Positions 19,228-29,164 are shown, counted from the first letter of the stretch. The stretch: DNA of 64,000 nucleotides from Nereocystis luetkeana (GCA_031213475.1 JARUPZ010000024.1:4271991-4335990); one strand, 5' to 3'. Made by a program: numbers and translations. The notes: a model not told the origin generated them from the sequence alone.

Positions 19228-19665
19228 GGGGTGAGCTATAGGCGATAGCTCATCTGCACAGGTTTTCCATGCTTGGGTAGTGGGCGGTAGCTCATCTGCA
19301 CGCGCGTTCCCGGCTTGAGCTATAGGTGGTTGGTAGCTCATCTGCACATGTTTTGAAGGCTTGAGCTATAGGGGGTAGCTCCTCTGCACATGTTTTGAAA
19401 GCTTGAACTATGGGCGGCAGCTCATCTGCACATGTTTTGAAGGCTTGAGCTATACAAGATAGCTTATCTACACACATCTTCCCAGGCTGAGCTATGGGAG
19501 CTACATGAGCTATTCATAGCTCATCTGTCCCCGACATGAGCTATAGGAGGAGCTACACGAGCTAAACATGTTTCCCCCGGCTTGAGCTATAGGCAGTAGC
19601 TCATCTGCACAAGTTTTTGAAGCTTGAGCTATACACGATAGATGAGCTAGCTCGGGCTGTGCGGA
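19228..19665. repeat. 42-bp tandem repeat array, right block
   Basis: About nine further units of the same family. The minus frame stays open over four consecutive units because 42 is a multiple of three. Confidence 0.8.
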
Positions 19666-20174
19666 AGAACATCAATCGAAGCCATACGCCACACACCTGA
19701 TACGCTATATACCCGGCACTATATCCCATACATCATATTATATATATATACGAGAGTTGGCTCCACCCGCAAAACACGTTGGGTTTGAAATATCGGAACT
19801 TCTACAATTTGAAATATCGGAACTTTTTCGGCCTTTTTCGTTAGGACTGAAATGTCACGGATCGTGATATTTTGGCATACCAAAAAGTCACGTATCGTGT
19901 TTTTTTTTTCTTCGGTTCGTTTGGAACCTTTCGGCCCTAACAGCACTATGTAAGCTGTCCTCAAAAATATGTGTGTGTGTGTTTTCACATGATGGGTAGA
20001 TGCAGTTAGTTCTCAACAGGCAGTTCGTTCTCAACAGGTGTGCAGGTATTTCATACGAGCATTATACTTCTCGATCTTGCGCCACTCCCCTATTAATAGG
20101 AACTCCCCGGAGGAGAACCTTGTTACCGGTATATATTAGATATATATACAATGAATCTCGGCCGCTGCGAGCGT

Positions 20175-20720
20175 AGCGAACCATAAAATTCCGATTTTAT
20201 CTTCAACTTTGTCTGGGACTCCGGAAGCCTCCGCTCCCCCGCCTTCGTGCTTGCGTTTTCGAACGCTTTCCTCGAGGGTCGCGCGAGCCGGCCTCCGACG
20301 GGTGTTCTCCCGTGCGCGCGTTTGGGAGTCTCGCGCCACCGACGAGCCCGGCCACCCCGAACTTGAGGGATATTTGCTGGAAAAAGGAGACGCGGACGTT
20401 CTATTTTCTGTGGTCCTGGAAATTTCTTTAGGTGTTGTTGCTCCGCGAAGAGCTTCTCGTGACAGGATTCATCTTACAGTAGTAGAAGCTTTTTACTCTC
20501 CGAGGTTCGATCTCTCGGTCTTGCTGATGCTACCGCTTTCTACCGACTGCCTTGCTTTGCGGGCCGCCGCCATCGGCCTGCTCGAACCCCTCGGTCCTGC
20601 CTTTCTCGGTTGCTCCCTTCCCTTGTCCCTGTCTCTTCGCCGGGCGACTACCCGCGCCTTCTCGGCGTATCGCGCAGTTCTTGGTACCAGATCGTTGCAT
20701 ATCCCGGTGATTTTGCTTTG
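20175..20720. repeat. Segmental duplication, copy 1
   Basis: TTTGTCTGGGACTCCGGAAGCCTCCGC and CTCCGAGGTTCGATCTCTCGGTCTTGC through TTCTTGGTACCAGATCG recur in the same order at 20,985-21,400. A frame of 217 codons (20,209-20,862) spans this copy but is not maintained across the whole of copy 2. Confidence 0.7.
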
Positions 20721-20984
20721 TTGTTTTTTTTCAAGTCAAATTTTGATAACTTGGCACATCTTCTCTTTTTCCCCTACTACCACTACTACGTATTGTTCTA
20801 AAAGGTATCAGGTACCTGGTACACGGGTTGCTCGTGTACGTACTCAGGATGCGAACGATTGAAGGGTTCATAATTTTTGCGGAGGATTTTTATTGGTTCA
20901 AACTGACAGTCCCGTTTTCGATCGAACTCGAAGAATATTTTGCTGCGTTGTGGAGACACGGAGCTCCATCTTCAGTTTGCGCGA

Positions 20985-21400
20985 AGCCTCCGCTATCGAT
21001 CTAGTCTTGAAGTTTGTCTGGGATTCCGGACGCCTTCGCCTCCCTGCTTTCATGCTTGCTTTTTCGATCTCGATACGTATTGACAGTCTCATGTATTCTT
21101 GGGTGCGATATTTATAAAAGCTAACTATTTACCTGGTATACTGTATACGGGACAGACTTGATCTTATCTCCTTTTCTCTCCGAGGTTCGACCTCTCGGCC
21201 TTGCTCACGCTACCGCTTTCTCCCGACTCCCTTGCTTTGCGGGCCACCATCGGCCTGATCGACCACCTCGGTCTTGCCTTACTCGTTGGCTGCCTTCCCT
21301 TGCCCCTCTCTCTTCGACGGACGACTGCACGCGCCTTCTCGGGGTATCGCACCGTTCTTGGTACGAGATGGTTGTACGAGTATATTATCCCGGTGATTGC
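20985..21400. repeat. Segmental duplication, copy 2
   Basis: Aligns with copy 1 after a deletion of part of the middle. The second block (21,175-21,375) differs from copy 1 by substitutions and a 3-bp deletion in the GCCGCCGCC stretch. Confidence 0.7.
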
Positions 21401-21691
21401 TGTGTTGGTGTTTTAGAACTCGGCACGTCTTCTGTTTTCGCCGGGATTTAGACTGAGAATACTAGCCATGTCGTCAGCAGCAGTAGTACCAGTACTTTGC
21501 GGTTGTTCTGTATTGCCGATCGATATAAGGTATCTGGTATCCGGTAGGTGCTCGATACTGCTCATCATACTTGCAGTATCTCGATTGCAGCCTGCTGTTC
21601 TCAGGATTGAGTGCGATAAATGCGAGTATAGTACGCATCCTGTTCTCGCAGTAATTTATGCGTATACTGCAACTTGCTGTCTGCTGCAATG

Positions 21692-21860
21692 CCGTACATA
21701 CCGCTGCTTCTGCTGCTGTTGCTGTTGTGCTGCTGCTGGTGTTGCGGCTGGGTCTGCACAGCAGCAGCAGCTGCAGCAATCGACCGCAGCAGCAGCGATG
21801 CCTGCTACTACTCTTCCTGCTGCTGTTGCTGATATCTTTTATGTTATGCTGCAGCGCTGC
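21692..21860. repeat. Mixed CTG/CAG trinucleotide cluster
   Basis: CTGCTGTTGCTGTTGTGCTGCTGCTGG on one side and CAGCAGCAGCAGCTGCAGCAA on the other, so the two halves can pair into a long hairpin. Confidence 0.75.
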
Positions 21861-22605
21861 AGCTAGCTGTTATCGCTTTCGTGTGCGGGAGAGGTTATCT
21901 CCTCTGCAAAAGCGCCGTTGGAAGTAGGTATACAGCTCGCCTAAGAAAGGGGTGATATAGGCGTGGGTTTGGGGTACTTGGCAACTGGGCAACAAAAGGG
22001 CAGCAAAACTACAGCAGTATACTATCATCGCGAACAAAATTAAAGCAATCTCAGTCCTGTGAGAAACCCCTGGGAACTGAGCTGATTTCTGCCCCCGACA
22101 GCAGCAACTGAGCTCCAAATTATCGATGATCTCCTGGCCTATAACAAATAATAGACGGTTGTGATTTCCGGGCTTCAGAGTACTTGCTGAAAAAGACAAA
22201 AATAATACACGTCCCAAACAAATGTGCTATAATAAAGGTTGGTCTATAAATTTCGAGTGAGACAGATGACGAAAACTGAGAACTGACACTCGGCAGTGCC
22301 TTTTCCCTGCATCACGTGGCGGTGCCCTGATCCCGTTCGTAACAAGATCGAATGGTACATTTATGCCAACTTCCTTAAAAAAACTAATCACATGACTTGG
22401 CACTGGGGTATATTTTTCTATCCGGAGCATGGGTGCCGGCAGGCACCCATGCGGAGCCCTTGTAAATAGATAGATATAGTACTCTCAACCATGACGGCTG
22501 TATGTACGTACACCATACACCCTGTAATGCATACCGCACCATACACCTATACGAGTAACCAATACTAGAACGCATGTACCGTATTCGGCAGCGAAAACAA
22601 CGCAC

Positions 22606-22734
22606 CAATCGAAGCCCCTCGTCCCCGTCGAGATGCGCGACGAACTGCTCCCGCGCCTCCCACAGGCTAACCGCCCCCTCCCACATTATGTAAAACGACA
22701 GGATGATACCTGTCGCGCTATCTGCCCACGACAC
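22606..22734 (-). CDS. Isolated membrane-helix exon, possibly cation-diffusion-facilitator-like
   Basis: Read on the minus strand, CCGGCAG|GTGTCG gives an acceptor and CGATTG|GTGCGT a donor around exactly 43 codons. The peptide starts VSWADSATGIILSFYIMW, then GAVSLWEAREQF, then AHLDGDEGL. The W-x-D start followed by GIILSFYIMW and an acidic end resembles the last transmembrane helix of CDF metal transporters, but no second motif supports this. Neighbouring frame has stops. It is probably an exon of a split gene or an exon relic. Confidence 0.35.
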
Positions 22735-22953
22735 CTGCCGGTCAGCGACACCAGAGGTCAGGGACGGAGGCTTAAAAAAGAGTCGGGGAAAAAAAAATTG
22801 TCGGGGGTCAGGGTTAAGAACGTGAGAGAGTGTCTCATGACGACGATTCATGAAAATATTTTAAAAGTTTTTTCTTTTGCAGAGAAATCATGGCGTGGGG
22901 TAGACCGACTGTTCCCAACAGCGTGATCTAGCTATATACCCTCCGCTGTTGCC

Positions 22954-23063
22954 TGTTACGGGGGGACCATGGTAAATAGGACCAAATATCGTTAGTAAAA
23001 TTAACTAAATGTATAGGTTTTTGTGTGTACCGTAGGTCCTATTTACTATGGGCCCCCGTAATA
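22954..23063 (+). mobile_element. TTACGGGGG MITE, copy 14
   Basis: Complete, TAAATAGGACC arms, TGTTACGGGGGG left end. Confidence 0.85.
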
Positions 23064-23176
23064 GCAGAGAGAGGGCCTTTGTGCTGTGGGGCGCGACGGG
23101 TGCACGTTGGAGCGGAGTAGCAGCCAGCACGAGCACAAGGCACTAAACACAGTAGCTGTCAGGCTATTAATAGCAG

Positions 23177-23285
23177 TACTACCGGGGACCATAGTTAATA
23201 GGACCTATGGTATACATAAAACCTATATATTTAACCATTTTTTACTGACAATATTTGGTCCTACTAACTACGGTCCCCCACAATA
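23177..23285 (-). mobile_element. TTACGGGGG MITE, copy 15
   Basis: Left end eroded to TACTACCGGGGACC, right end to GGTCCCCCACAATA. Confidence 0.8.
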
Positions 23286-23398
23286 GCAGTAGCTATTAAT
23301 AGCGCTGTCGACTCAATATTTTACTCGAGTATAGTCGCAACATGTAGCGACACGGTAGAGCTAAGAATCTCCTACTTTGGCCACACAAGGCTCGCGGC

Positions 23399-23496
23399 TT
23401 AACCCTTTTAGCACCGCAGTCCCATATGTGGGGACAAAGCACTCGATCTATAAGTAGTTTGTCCCCAAAACGGGAATGGGGTCCTAAAAGGGTTAA
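23399..23496. mobile_element. CCCTTTTAG foldback element with TTAA on both sides
   Basis: Best-preserved copy: TTAA|CCCTTTTAGCACCGCAGTCCC at the left and CTAAAAGGG|TTAA at the right, with GGGGACAAA and TTTGTCCCC continuing the arms. TTAA duplication plus a CCC-initial terminal repeat is characteristic of piggyBac-type transposons. Confidence 0.8.
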
Positions 23497-23762
23497 TGGT
23501 GATGGATCAACGTTCAGAGCATAGGCTCACGCATACAGAAGCATAGGCTCACGCATACAGACACAGCGCATCCAGAGAGAAGACAAAGGCAGACACTAAT
23601 TTCGGGGCACATCTAGCGACCCGAAACACTATCCCGACCGTATCGTGGGAGGAGAAGAGCAAACTGCTGTCCATGCGCACTCACAATCTTTTCAAGCACT
23701 AATGCCGCCACAACCGCCAAAGAGATTAGTCCAACGCACAGCGAGCACTTCGCGTCCTGTTC

Positions 23763-23864
23763 ATGGGCCGGAAGGGGGGGGGGGGGGGGGGGGGGAGGGG
23801 GGGAGGGGCAAAGGCGGCTAATATTAGTAGAGTGCGTGGAGAAACAGGGGGGAGGCGGGAGGCG

Positions 23865-23907
<43 letters not shown>
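23763..23907. repeat. Two long poly-G blocks
   Basis: G-runs around 23,774-23,800 and 23,865-23,907; the second is the C-tail of the adjoining LINE fragment. Confidence 0.8.
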
Positions 23908-23908
<1 letters not shown>

Positions 23909-24140
23909 ACTCATTTGTTGCTTGCCTTAATCCTTTGACCATTCACCACGCAACCCTTTGGAGAAGCACCGTTCCCTACTCCTACTATTACGGGGACCGT
24001 ATTAAATAGGACCTATGGTACAAACAAAAACCTATATATTTCGCTATTTTTACGAACAATAATTGGTCCTATTTACTATGGTCCCCCCGTAATATTAACA
24101 GAGTACTAATGTAGAGACACCTCCCACATTTGGGCGATGG
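23865..24140 (-). mobile_element. Truncated LINE 3' end interrupted by a MITE
   Basis: TACTCATTTGTTGCTTGCC, TTTGACCATTCACCACGCAACCCTTTGGAG and CCCTACTCCTA stop at 23,985, and AGAGACACCTCCCACATTTGGGCG resumes at 24,112. In the LINE at 11 kb these are contiguous, so the intervening MITE inserted later. Confidence 0.75.
23986..24094 (-). mobile_element. TTACGGGGG MITE, copy 16, inside a LINE fragment
   Basis: Complete element with TAAATAGGACC arms; the flanking LINE gives an empty-site comparison at 11,070-11,085. Confidence 0.85.
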
Positions 24141-24687
24141 GGGAAAAAAAAAGCGAAACAAAAAACAGCTGGGTCGAGGGAGCGCTCAGGGGACGAGACA
24201 AAAGAAAGAAGGGAAAACACAAACACGAGAAAACTCCCCAAGAGACGAAAAATAGTACCAAGCATACCGACAATACTCCAAGCACACCATTAATACTGAT
24301 AACAAAAAAGGTCAAATACGTCTACTCGTAGTATGACGAACAAAAAAAACGATGAAAAAATTAAGAAAAAAAAAATGAAAATTGACCACTAAAATAGAGA
24401 CCCCGTACATTAACACAGTGACGAAAAGCAGGGCAACCGGTTCACACAAACAGACGAGCGAACCAAAACAAAGCGGTACCATGCGGGTTCCTCAAGGTCT
24501 CGAGAAAACCGAGAAAAAAAAAAACAAACACACAAAAAAAAACGATGAGTTTATGAGAGAGGCACAGCATCTCAAGTCTCTTGACACAGGCAGGCCGAAC
24601 GAAGGCAGGCCCTCTCCCTGCGAGCTAATCAACAGACGTTGCGGTCTTGCCCCCATTGTCACCTGCTTCTCTCCTTCCGTCCTAAGT
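24141..24687. other. A-rich unassigned stretch
   Basis: Poly-A and AAAC-rich sequence, with several short frames of low complexity. No feature recognised. Confidence 0.4.
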
Positions 24688-24850
24688 GCCCCGTCCCGAC
24701 ACTATACGGCTGCGAGGGTCTACGGTCATGCCACTACGGCAATGCATGTCAATGAGTACACCCGTCCCTTCTCTCAACCCCCTCCCCCGCAGACCCCCAA
24801 CGCCCCACCGAACCCCCCTCCCCCTATCAGCCCCCCCCCCCCCCCCTATT
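24688..24850 (+). mobile_element. SINE 3' fragment
   Basis: CCCGTCCCGACACTATACGGCTGCGAGGGTCTACGGTCATGCCACTACGGCAATGCATG, then AATGAGTACACCCGTCCC and a C-rich tail. Confidence 0.65.
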
Positions 24851-24956
24851 ATATACTTGGGTTGGGTTGGCGTCGGTTGGCCACGGCACTGTTAAAACAT
24901 GCCGCTCACTACGTGAGAGCTAGCTAGACACCCAGGGTACCCTTTTTTTTTTTTTT

Positions 24957-25382
24957 GGGCGGTCGGTAGATCATTTGTGCGAGGTATAGAACCTTCACTC
25001 CGCACAAGGGATTGATCGTTATCACGTAGTGTTCATGGTAAGGCACCCAAGAGGTATTTACATAGCACTCCCATTGCTGTCTCTGGAAGTGGCTATACCG
25101 CGGAAACTAAATTAACTCATTGAAGCTGTCATCCATAAGCAAGCCCGCTTCACAAGAGGTTCTTTTAGAGCAGATGCAGCTCACCCTTGATGCGACTCGC
25201 CCTCCACCTCACGGCGCTTCGCGCTTGGTGCAAGCAATGTCTGCCTGGTCGGTGAAAACCCGACATGCTCCGTCCCGGCATTGAAGGGGTGCGAGGGTCT
25301 ACGGTCATACGACTACGGTCATCCATGCATGAGATCGAGTACATCTCTCCTATCGAGTACCCCCCCCACCCCCCCCCCCCCA
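24957..25382 (+). mobile_element. Full-length SINE, ~410 bp, poly-C tail
   Basis: Reference copy. 5' end GGCGGTCGGTAGATCATTTG; then GCACCCAAGAGG, TTGCTGTCTCTGGAAGTGGC, GAAGCTGTCATCCAT, the hairpin GTCGGTGAAAACCCGAC, CATGCTCCGTCCCGGCATTG, and GATCGAGTAC...CTATCGAGTAC followed by poly-C. The GAGTAC-ending block is present twice in tandem, as in several copies. The 5' end and order match the minus-strand copy at 30,263-30,712. No tRNA, 5S or 7SL head was recognised and there is no coding capacity. Confidence 0.8.
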
Positions 25383-25401
25383 CTCGCGGTTTTTAGTAGA
25401 A

Positions 25402-25590
25402 TGCAGCTCTCACCCTTCATTCGACTCGCCGGACACCTCACGGCCTTTCGGGCTTGGCACAACCAACGCCTGCCTGGTGGGTGAAAACCCGACGTCCTCC
25501 GTCCCGGGATAGTCGAGACGCGAGGGTCTATGGTCATATCATACGCCTACGGCTAAGCATGACAATGATGACTCCCCCCCCCCCGCACCC
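25402..25590 (+). mobile_element. 5'-truncated SINE with C-tail
   Basis: GCAGCTCTCACCCTTCATTCGACTCGCCGGACACC through GTGAAAACCCGACGTCCTCCG and ACAATGATGACTCC to a C-rich tail, planted just beyond the previous tail. Confidence 0.75.
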
Positions 25591-25691
25591 CCCCGAACCC
25601 CCAATACCCCCGCCGCACCTCCCAATTCCAAATGCCACCCCCCCCCCTCCACTCTCCCAACTTCCCCCTCTCCCCCCCCGCCTCTTCTCAC

Positions 25692-25822
25692 CGCCATCAA
25701 CACCATACTCTTCAAGACGCGACCGTAGTGCAGCTTGTACGCCCACAAAAGGAAGCTACACGATGCGCCGAACGCTGACACGAAGATGCCCGCCGCAACA
25801 CTTGAGTTGTCCGTCGGGTTCA
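25692..25822 (-). CDS. Membrane-helix exon D of a fragmented gene
   Basis: On the minus strand, GATATAG acceptor and GGCG|GTGAGA donor bound 131 nt (2 + 43 codons). The peptide reads NPTDNSSVAAGIF, a hydrophobic segment FGASCSFLLWAYKL, then HYGRVLKSMVLMAV: one probable transmembrane helix. Truncated copies of its start lie at 25,888-25,933 and 26,330-26,396, and the exon at 27,959-28,110 has the same phases and a similar beginning. Function unknown. Confidence 0.4.
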
Positions 25823-25887
25823 CTATATCAGGAAGGCCGGGAGAGGGGGGGGGACGGGGGGGGGGGTAAGACGCTAAAAATGTAAGA

Positions 25888-25933
25888 TTCCCGCCGCAAC
25901 ATTTGAGCTAATCGTGGGGTTTATCATTGATAA
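25888..25933 (-). pseudogene. Truncated copy of exon D start
   Basis: Minus strand reads INPTISSNVAAGI before an in-frame stop; the upstream CCGGCCTTC is shared with exon D. Two bases are altered at the acceptor. Confidence 0.45.
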
Positions 25934-25945
25934 GAAGGCCGGGAG

Positions 25946-26262
25946 AGGGAGGGGGGTGTACTCGATAGGAGATATGTACTCGATCTCATGCATGGCCTTA
26001 GTCGTATGTTATGACCATAGACCCTCGCATCCCTACAACGCCGGGACGGGACGGAGCATATCGAGTTTTCATCGACCAGGCAGACATCGCCCGCACCAAG
26101 CGCGAAACGCCGTGAGGTGTCCGGCGAGTCGATAGGCCCTTGCATCCCTACAACGCCGGGACGGCACGGAGCATATCGGGTTTTCATCGACCAGGCAGAC
26201 ATTGCCTGCACCAAGCGCGAAACGCCGTGAGGTGTCCGGCGAGTCGCATCAAGGGTGATGCT
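25946..26262 (-). mobile_element. SINE with internal tandem duplication
   Basis: TGTACTCGATAGGAGATATGTACTCGATCTCATGCATGG marks the 3' end. The block CCCTACAACGCCGGGACGG...GTGTCCGGCGAGTCG occurs twice in tandem (about 26,027-26,134 and 26,141-26,249), after which the copy continues to GCATCAAGGGTGATGCTGC. Confidence 0.75.
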
Positions 26263-26329
26263 GCATCCTGCACACTAAGGACCGCTTGTGAGGCGGAAGA
26301 GGGAGGGGGCATCTGACGCGAACATTGAA

Positions 26330-26396
26330 ATATTCCCGCGGCACCACTCGAGGTGGCCGCCGGGATTACTAGAACAGTAAAACCGGCAGGGAGAGG
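26330..26396 (-). pseudogene. Second truncated copy of exon D start
   Basis: Minus strand GTTCTAG acceptor in the same phase, then IPAATSSGAAGIFQC, aligning with NPTDNSSVAAGIF of exon D. Confidence 0.4.
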
Positions 26397-26610
26397 AGGG
26401 CTACAAAAAAGAGCGTCTACACTCGCACAGGAGTGTGGCTGGACGGGATACTATCATGTGTTCGGGACGCGCTTGTTCGGGACATATTTTTTTTCTGTCA
26501 GCGCGTGTTTTTCTCGACGAGGGCAACGGCGCTGCTGAACAAAGTCGTACCAGGTACGTCCGATTCTCGGAAAGACTCTTTCGACCGGAAGTTTTCCGAA
26601 AACGCCTTAC

Positions 26611-26703
26611 AACCCGTTTAGTGCTGCTGTCCCCTTTTAGGGACAAGCCACTCCAAGTCCGAGTGTTTTGTCCCCAAAACGGGACTGCGGTCCTAAAAGG
26701 GTT
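26611..26703. mobile_element. CCCTTTTAG foldback element, diverged left arm
   Basis: Left arm AACCCGTTTAGTGCTGCTGTCCCC, right arm TTTGTCCCCAAAACGGGACTGCGGTCCTAAAAGGGTT. Confidence 0.7.
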
Positions 26704-26944
26704 GAAAGCTGTTCGGTATATAACGGCAAACCCTCCCGTCCGGGTGAAGAAAAAATAAATAAATGCGAGCGCTGAAAAGACGATCGCGCACCCGTCTGCG
26801 AGGAACTCAACTCAAACGCGTTCGACGGTATTTAACGCTAAACGGGAAGACCGAGGGCAAGAAAGAAAGAAAGAAGACACTCAAAGTACACCCCAACATT
26901 GCAAACGTACACCCTATCCTATTCACCGAAAATCCACCGCTCAC

Positions 26945-27078
26945 GTAAATCGACGATGCTTGTGTGCAGCAGCATAGCCCCCAGCAGCGTCGTCATTATC
27001 GCGATAGCCCCCGCGAAGTACACCTGGTTTCGCCAGGCGCGTAGGGGAGAAGCGAACGGGCCGGGGAAAGTAGCTTGA
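26945..27078 (-). CDS. Membrane-helix exon C of a fragmented gene
   Basis: Minus strand: a CCCAAAG acceptor (uncertain) and a strong GATTTAC|GTGAGC donor. The peptide contains AWRNQVYFAGAIAIMTTLL then GAMLLHTSIVDL, one clear hydrophobic helix. The open frame extends both ways but the donor is the best boundary. It may belong with the exons at 25.7, 28.0 and 29.9 kb to one minus-strand membrane protein; this is inference from strand, spacing and character. Confidence 0.35.
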
Positions 27079-27194
27079 CTTTGGGAATGAAGGAGGTAGA
27101 GTTCGGTTTGCAGTTGCAGCGTATGTACAGAACCCGTGCAACATCCCAAGAGAGGAAGGATGGGGTATACGCACTGTTTGTAGGTGATCGGAAT

Positions 27195-27260
27195 CGCGAT
27201 CTGTCCGGCGTGTGCTGACCCACCTCCACCACCTCTTGGAGCTGTTCACTGCACGAGATC
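27195..27260 (-). pseudogene. Duplicated 3' end of exon B
   Basis: CACCTCTTGGAGCTGTTCACTGCACGAG repeats the donor end of the exon at 27,959-28,110. A further degraded copy lies near 27,785-27,815 (CTTTTTTGGAGCTGCTCCGACTCGC). Confidence 0.45.
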
Positions 27261-27261
27261 C

Positions 27262-27920
27262 TGCACAACACACACAATCACAACGGCTGGTCAGGATCTA
27301 CAGCAGACGATCTAACGGCAGGTTAGGATCTACAGCAATGATCCAACGGCAGGTCAAAATCTACAGCAGAAGGTCTAACGGCAGGTTAGGATCTACAACA
27401 CCGTTGAAGATATAGATCGTGATCTGTATGATCTCACCGCAGGTTAGGATCTACAGTAGACGATCTAACGGCAGGCAAGGGTCTACAGCAATGATCTAAC
27501 CGCAGGTCAGGATCTACTGCAGTAGCTGATCTAACGGCAGGTAAGGATCTACAGCACAGTTGAATATATAACGGCAGTTTAGGATCTACAGCAGTAGACG
27601 GTCTAACGGCAGGCAAGGATCCACCGGAGAGAATCTAACGGTCGCGCTAGGATCTTCAGTACCGTGCAAGATATAGGCCGTTGATCTGTCCGGCGTGTGC
27701 TCACCTTTAACGGCAGGCGAGGATCTATACCATCTAACGGCAGCCAAGGGTGTACTGTACACAATCTAACGGCGTGTGCTGACCGTCTCGCCTCTTTTTT
27801 GGAGCTGCTCCGACTCGCACCGACATATCCCAACGACAGTCAAGGATCTACGGTATACCAGGTACATTCTAACGGCAGGCAAGGATCTATACGATCTAAA
27901 GACAGGCAAGGCTATGCAGG
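27262..27920. repeat. Minisatellite with ATCTAACGGCAGG and GGATCTACAGCA words
   Basis: About fifteen loose units of 30-45 bp, with interspersed blocks GATCTGTCCGGCGTGTGCT and the exon-end duplicates. Units are too unequal, and inter-unit sequences too similar, for a CRISPR array. Confidence 0.75.
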
Positions 27921-27958
27921 ATGACTCGCGGTCTGGCCGATGTGTGCCGCCTTCTCAC

Positions 27959-28110
27959 CTCTTGGAGCTGCTCCGACTGGCGGCCCATGGCCCCGTCCGC
28001 CGAAGCCGTGATGCCTTTTCTCCACCGGTACAAAACCAAGACGCTCCCCGCTATTTCTGCTATCGCCATGATGGCAATGCCCAGAAGCGAGCTGCTGTCC
28101 TCGTCCTCAC
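27959..28110 (-). CDS. Membrane-helix exon B of a fragmented gene
   Basis: Minus strand: GACGTACAG acceptor, CAAGAG|GTGAGA donor, 152 nt (2 + 50 codons). Peptide EDEDSSSLLGIAIMAIAEIA, then GSVLVLYRWRKGITAS, then MGRQSEQLQE: an acidic start, one hydrophobic helix, a basic stop-transfer end and a polar tail. Its acceptor phase and SS-x-x-x-GI start match exon D, so the two are probably ancient duplicates. Family not recognised. Confidence 0.45.
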
Positions 28111-28197
28111 CTGTACGTCAAGGCGACGGGGGTACAGGCAAAAACAAAAACAGATAACTACCCGGTACGAACATACGTATGGTATAGAGTAACGTGC

Positions 28198-28305
28198 TAT
28201 TACGGGGGGCTATAGTTAACAGGACCTATGGTAAACATAAAAATCTATATGTTGAACAATTTTTACCAACAATATTTGGTCCTGTTAACTATGGCCCCCC
28301 GTAAT
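28198..28305 (-). mobile_element. TTACGGGGG MITE, copy 17
   Basis: Complete; left end TATTACGGGGGGCTATAG, right end GGCCCCCCGTAATA. Confidence 0.85.
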
Positions 28306-28845
28306 AAATGTTTGGGTCATTTTATGGCCTCAAGTGGGGCAACCCGGGAAATCGTCTATATATCCACCCTAGCCGTCCGGAAAAAACAAAAATGTTTGAG
28401 CGCTTGCCACGCGCGACACAAGAGAGTAAGTAGCGCACGGGTTTCGACGATCGTGTCCGGACGGGCGTTTTTTCTGTTGACCCCCTCGTCGTTTTTGTCG
28501 AAAAAATAGCGCGTACGGAGAGATACAAGATACAGTTGTAAAACCAAAAAAAAAAAAAACTCTTGCAAACACAATAACAATACACAATTGGCACGAATAA
28601 AACAAAATCAATAATCAGCGGTGAGATCCGAGGATTTCGTCGAAGCTCATCTTTGAAAGCTACCAGTATGTGTGATGCTTCGACCGCGCGCCCCACCATA
28701 CGGGGCTTGTACATAACCTCATGCGGGGTATATACCTGGTATATGTATTCCTTATCTACATAACCTCATGGTAGGATATTTTACCTGGTATGCGGAATCC
28801 TGGAATAAGGGTCAACGAAGGCAAGGGGCAAAAAAGTAAAACAGG
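28306..28845. other. Unassigned stretch with TACCTGGTAT motifs
   Basis: Mixed sequence with poly-A; the repeated clause ATACCTGGTATATG and TTACCTGGTATGCGG near 28,730 and 28,782 are members of the dispersed TACCAGGTA palindrome. No gene recognised. Confidence 0.4.
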
Positions 28846-28846
28846 A

Positions 28847-28877
<31 letters not shown>

Positions 28878-29089
28878 CTCTCAACCGAAACGATCAGCTA
28901 AAATGATTAACCAAGACCATCAACGAAAAAGCATCAACCGAAACGATCAACCAAAACGATAAACCGAAACCATGAACAAAAAACCATCCACCCAACACAT
29001 TTGCCGAAACCATCCACCAAAAGCACCGACCAGAGTCGTCAACCAAATACATAACCCCAAAAGCACCAAAACCCCTCCCAATCGCCGCC

Positions 29090-29160
29090 ACCGCCTCTCC
29101 GCAGCGAAACCCTTCCACGAAGCGATGTCAACACACCGGCCATAAGGGACAGGATACATT
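29090..29160 (-). pseudogene. Duplicate of the terminal exon, copy A-prime
   Basis: Minus strand CCTGTCCCTTATGGCCGGTG, GGAAGGGTTTCGCTGCGGAG matches the 3' end of the exon at 29,831-30,027, with an insertion and without its stop. Confidence 0.5.
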
Positions 29161-29164
29161 ACCC

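Noticed and set aside
27262..27920. Second CRISPR-like array
   Set aside because: Irregular 30-45 bp units with related inter-unit sequence and embedded exon-end copies.
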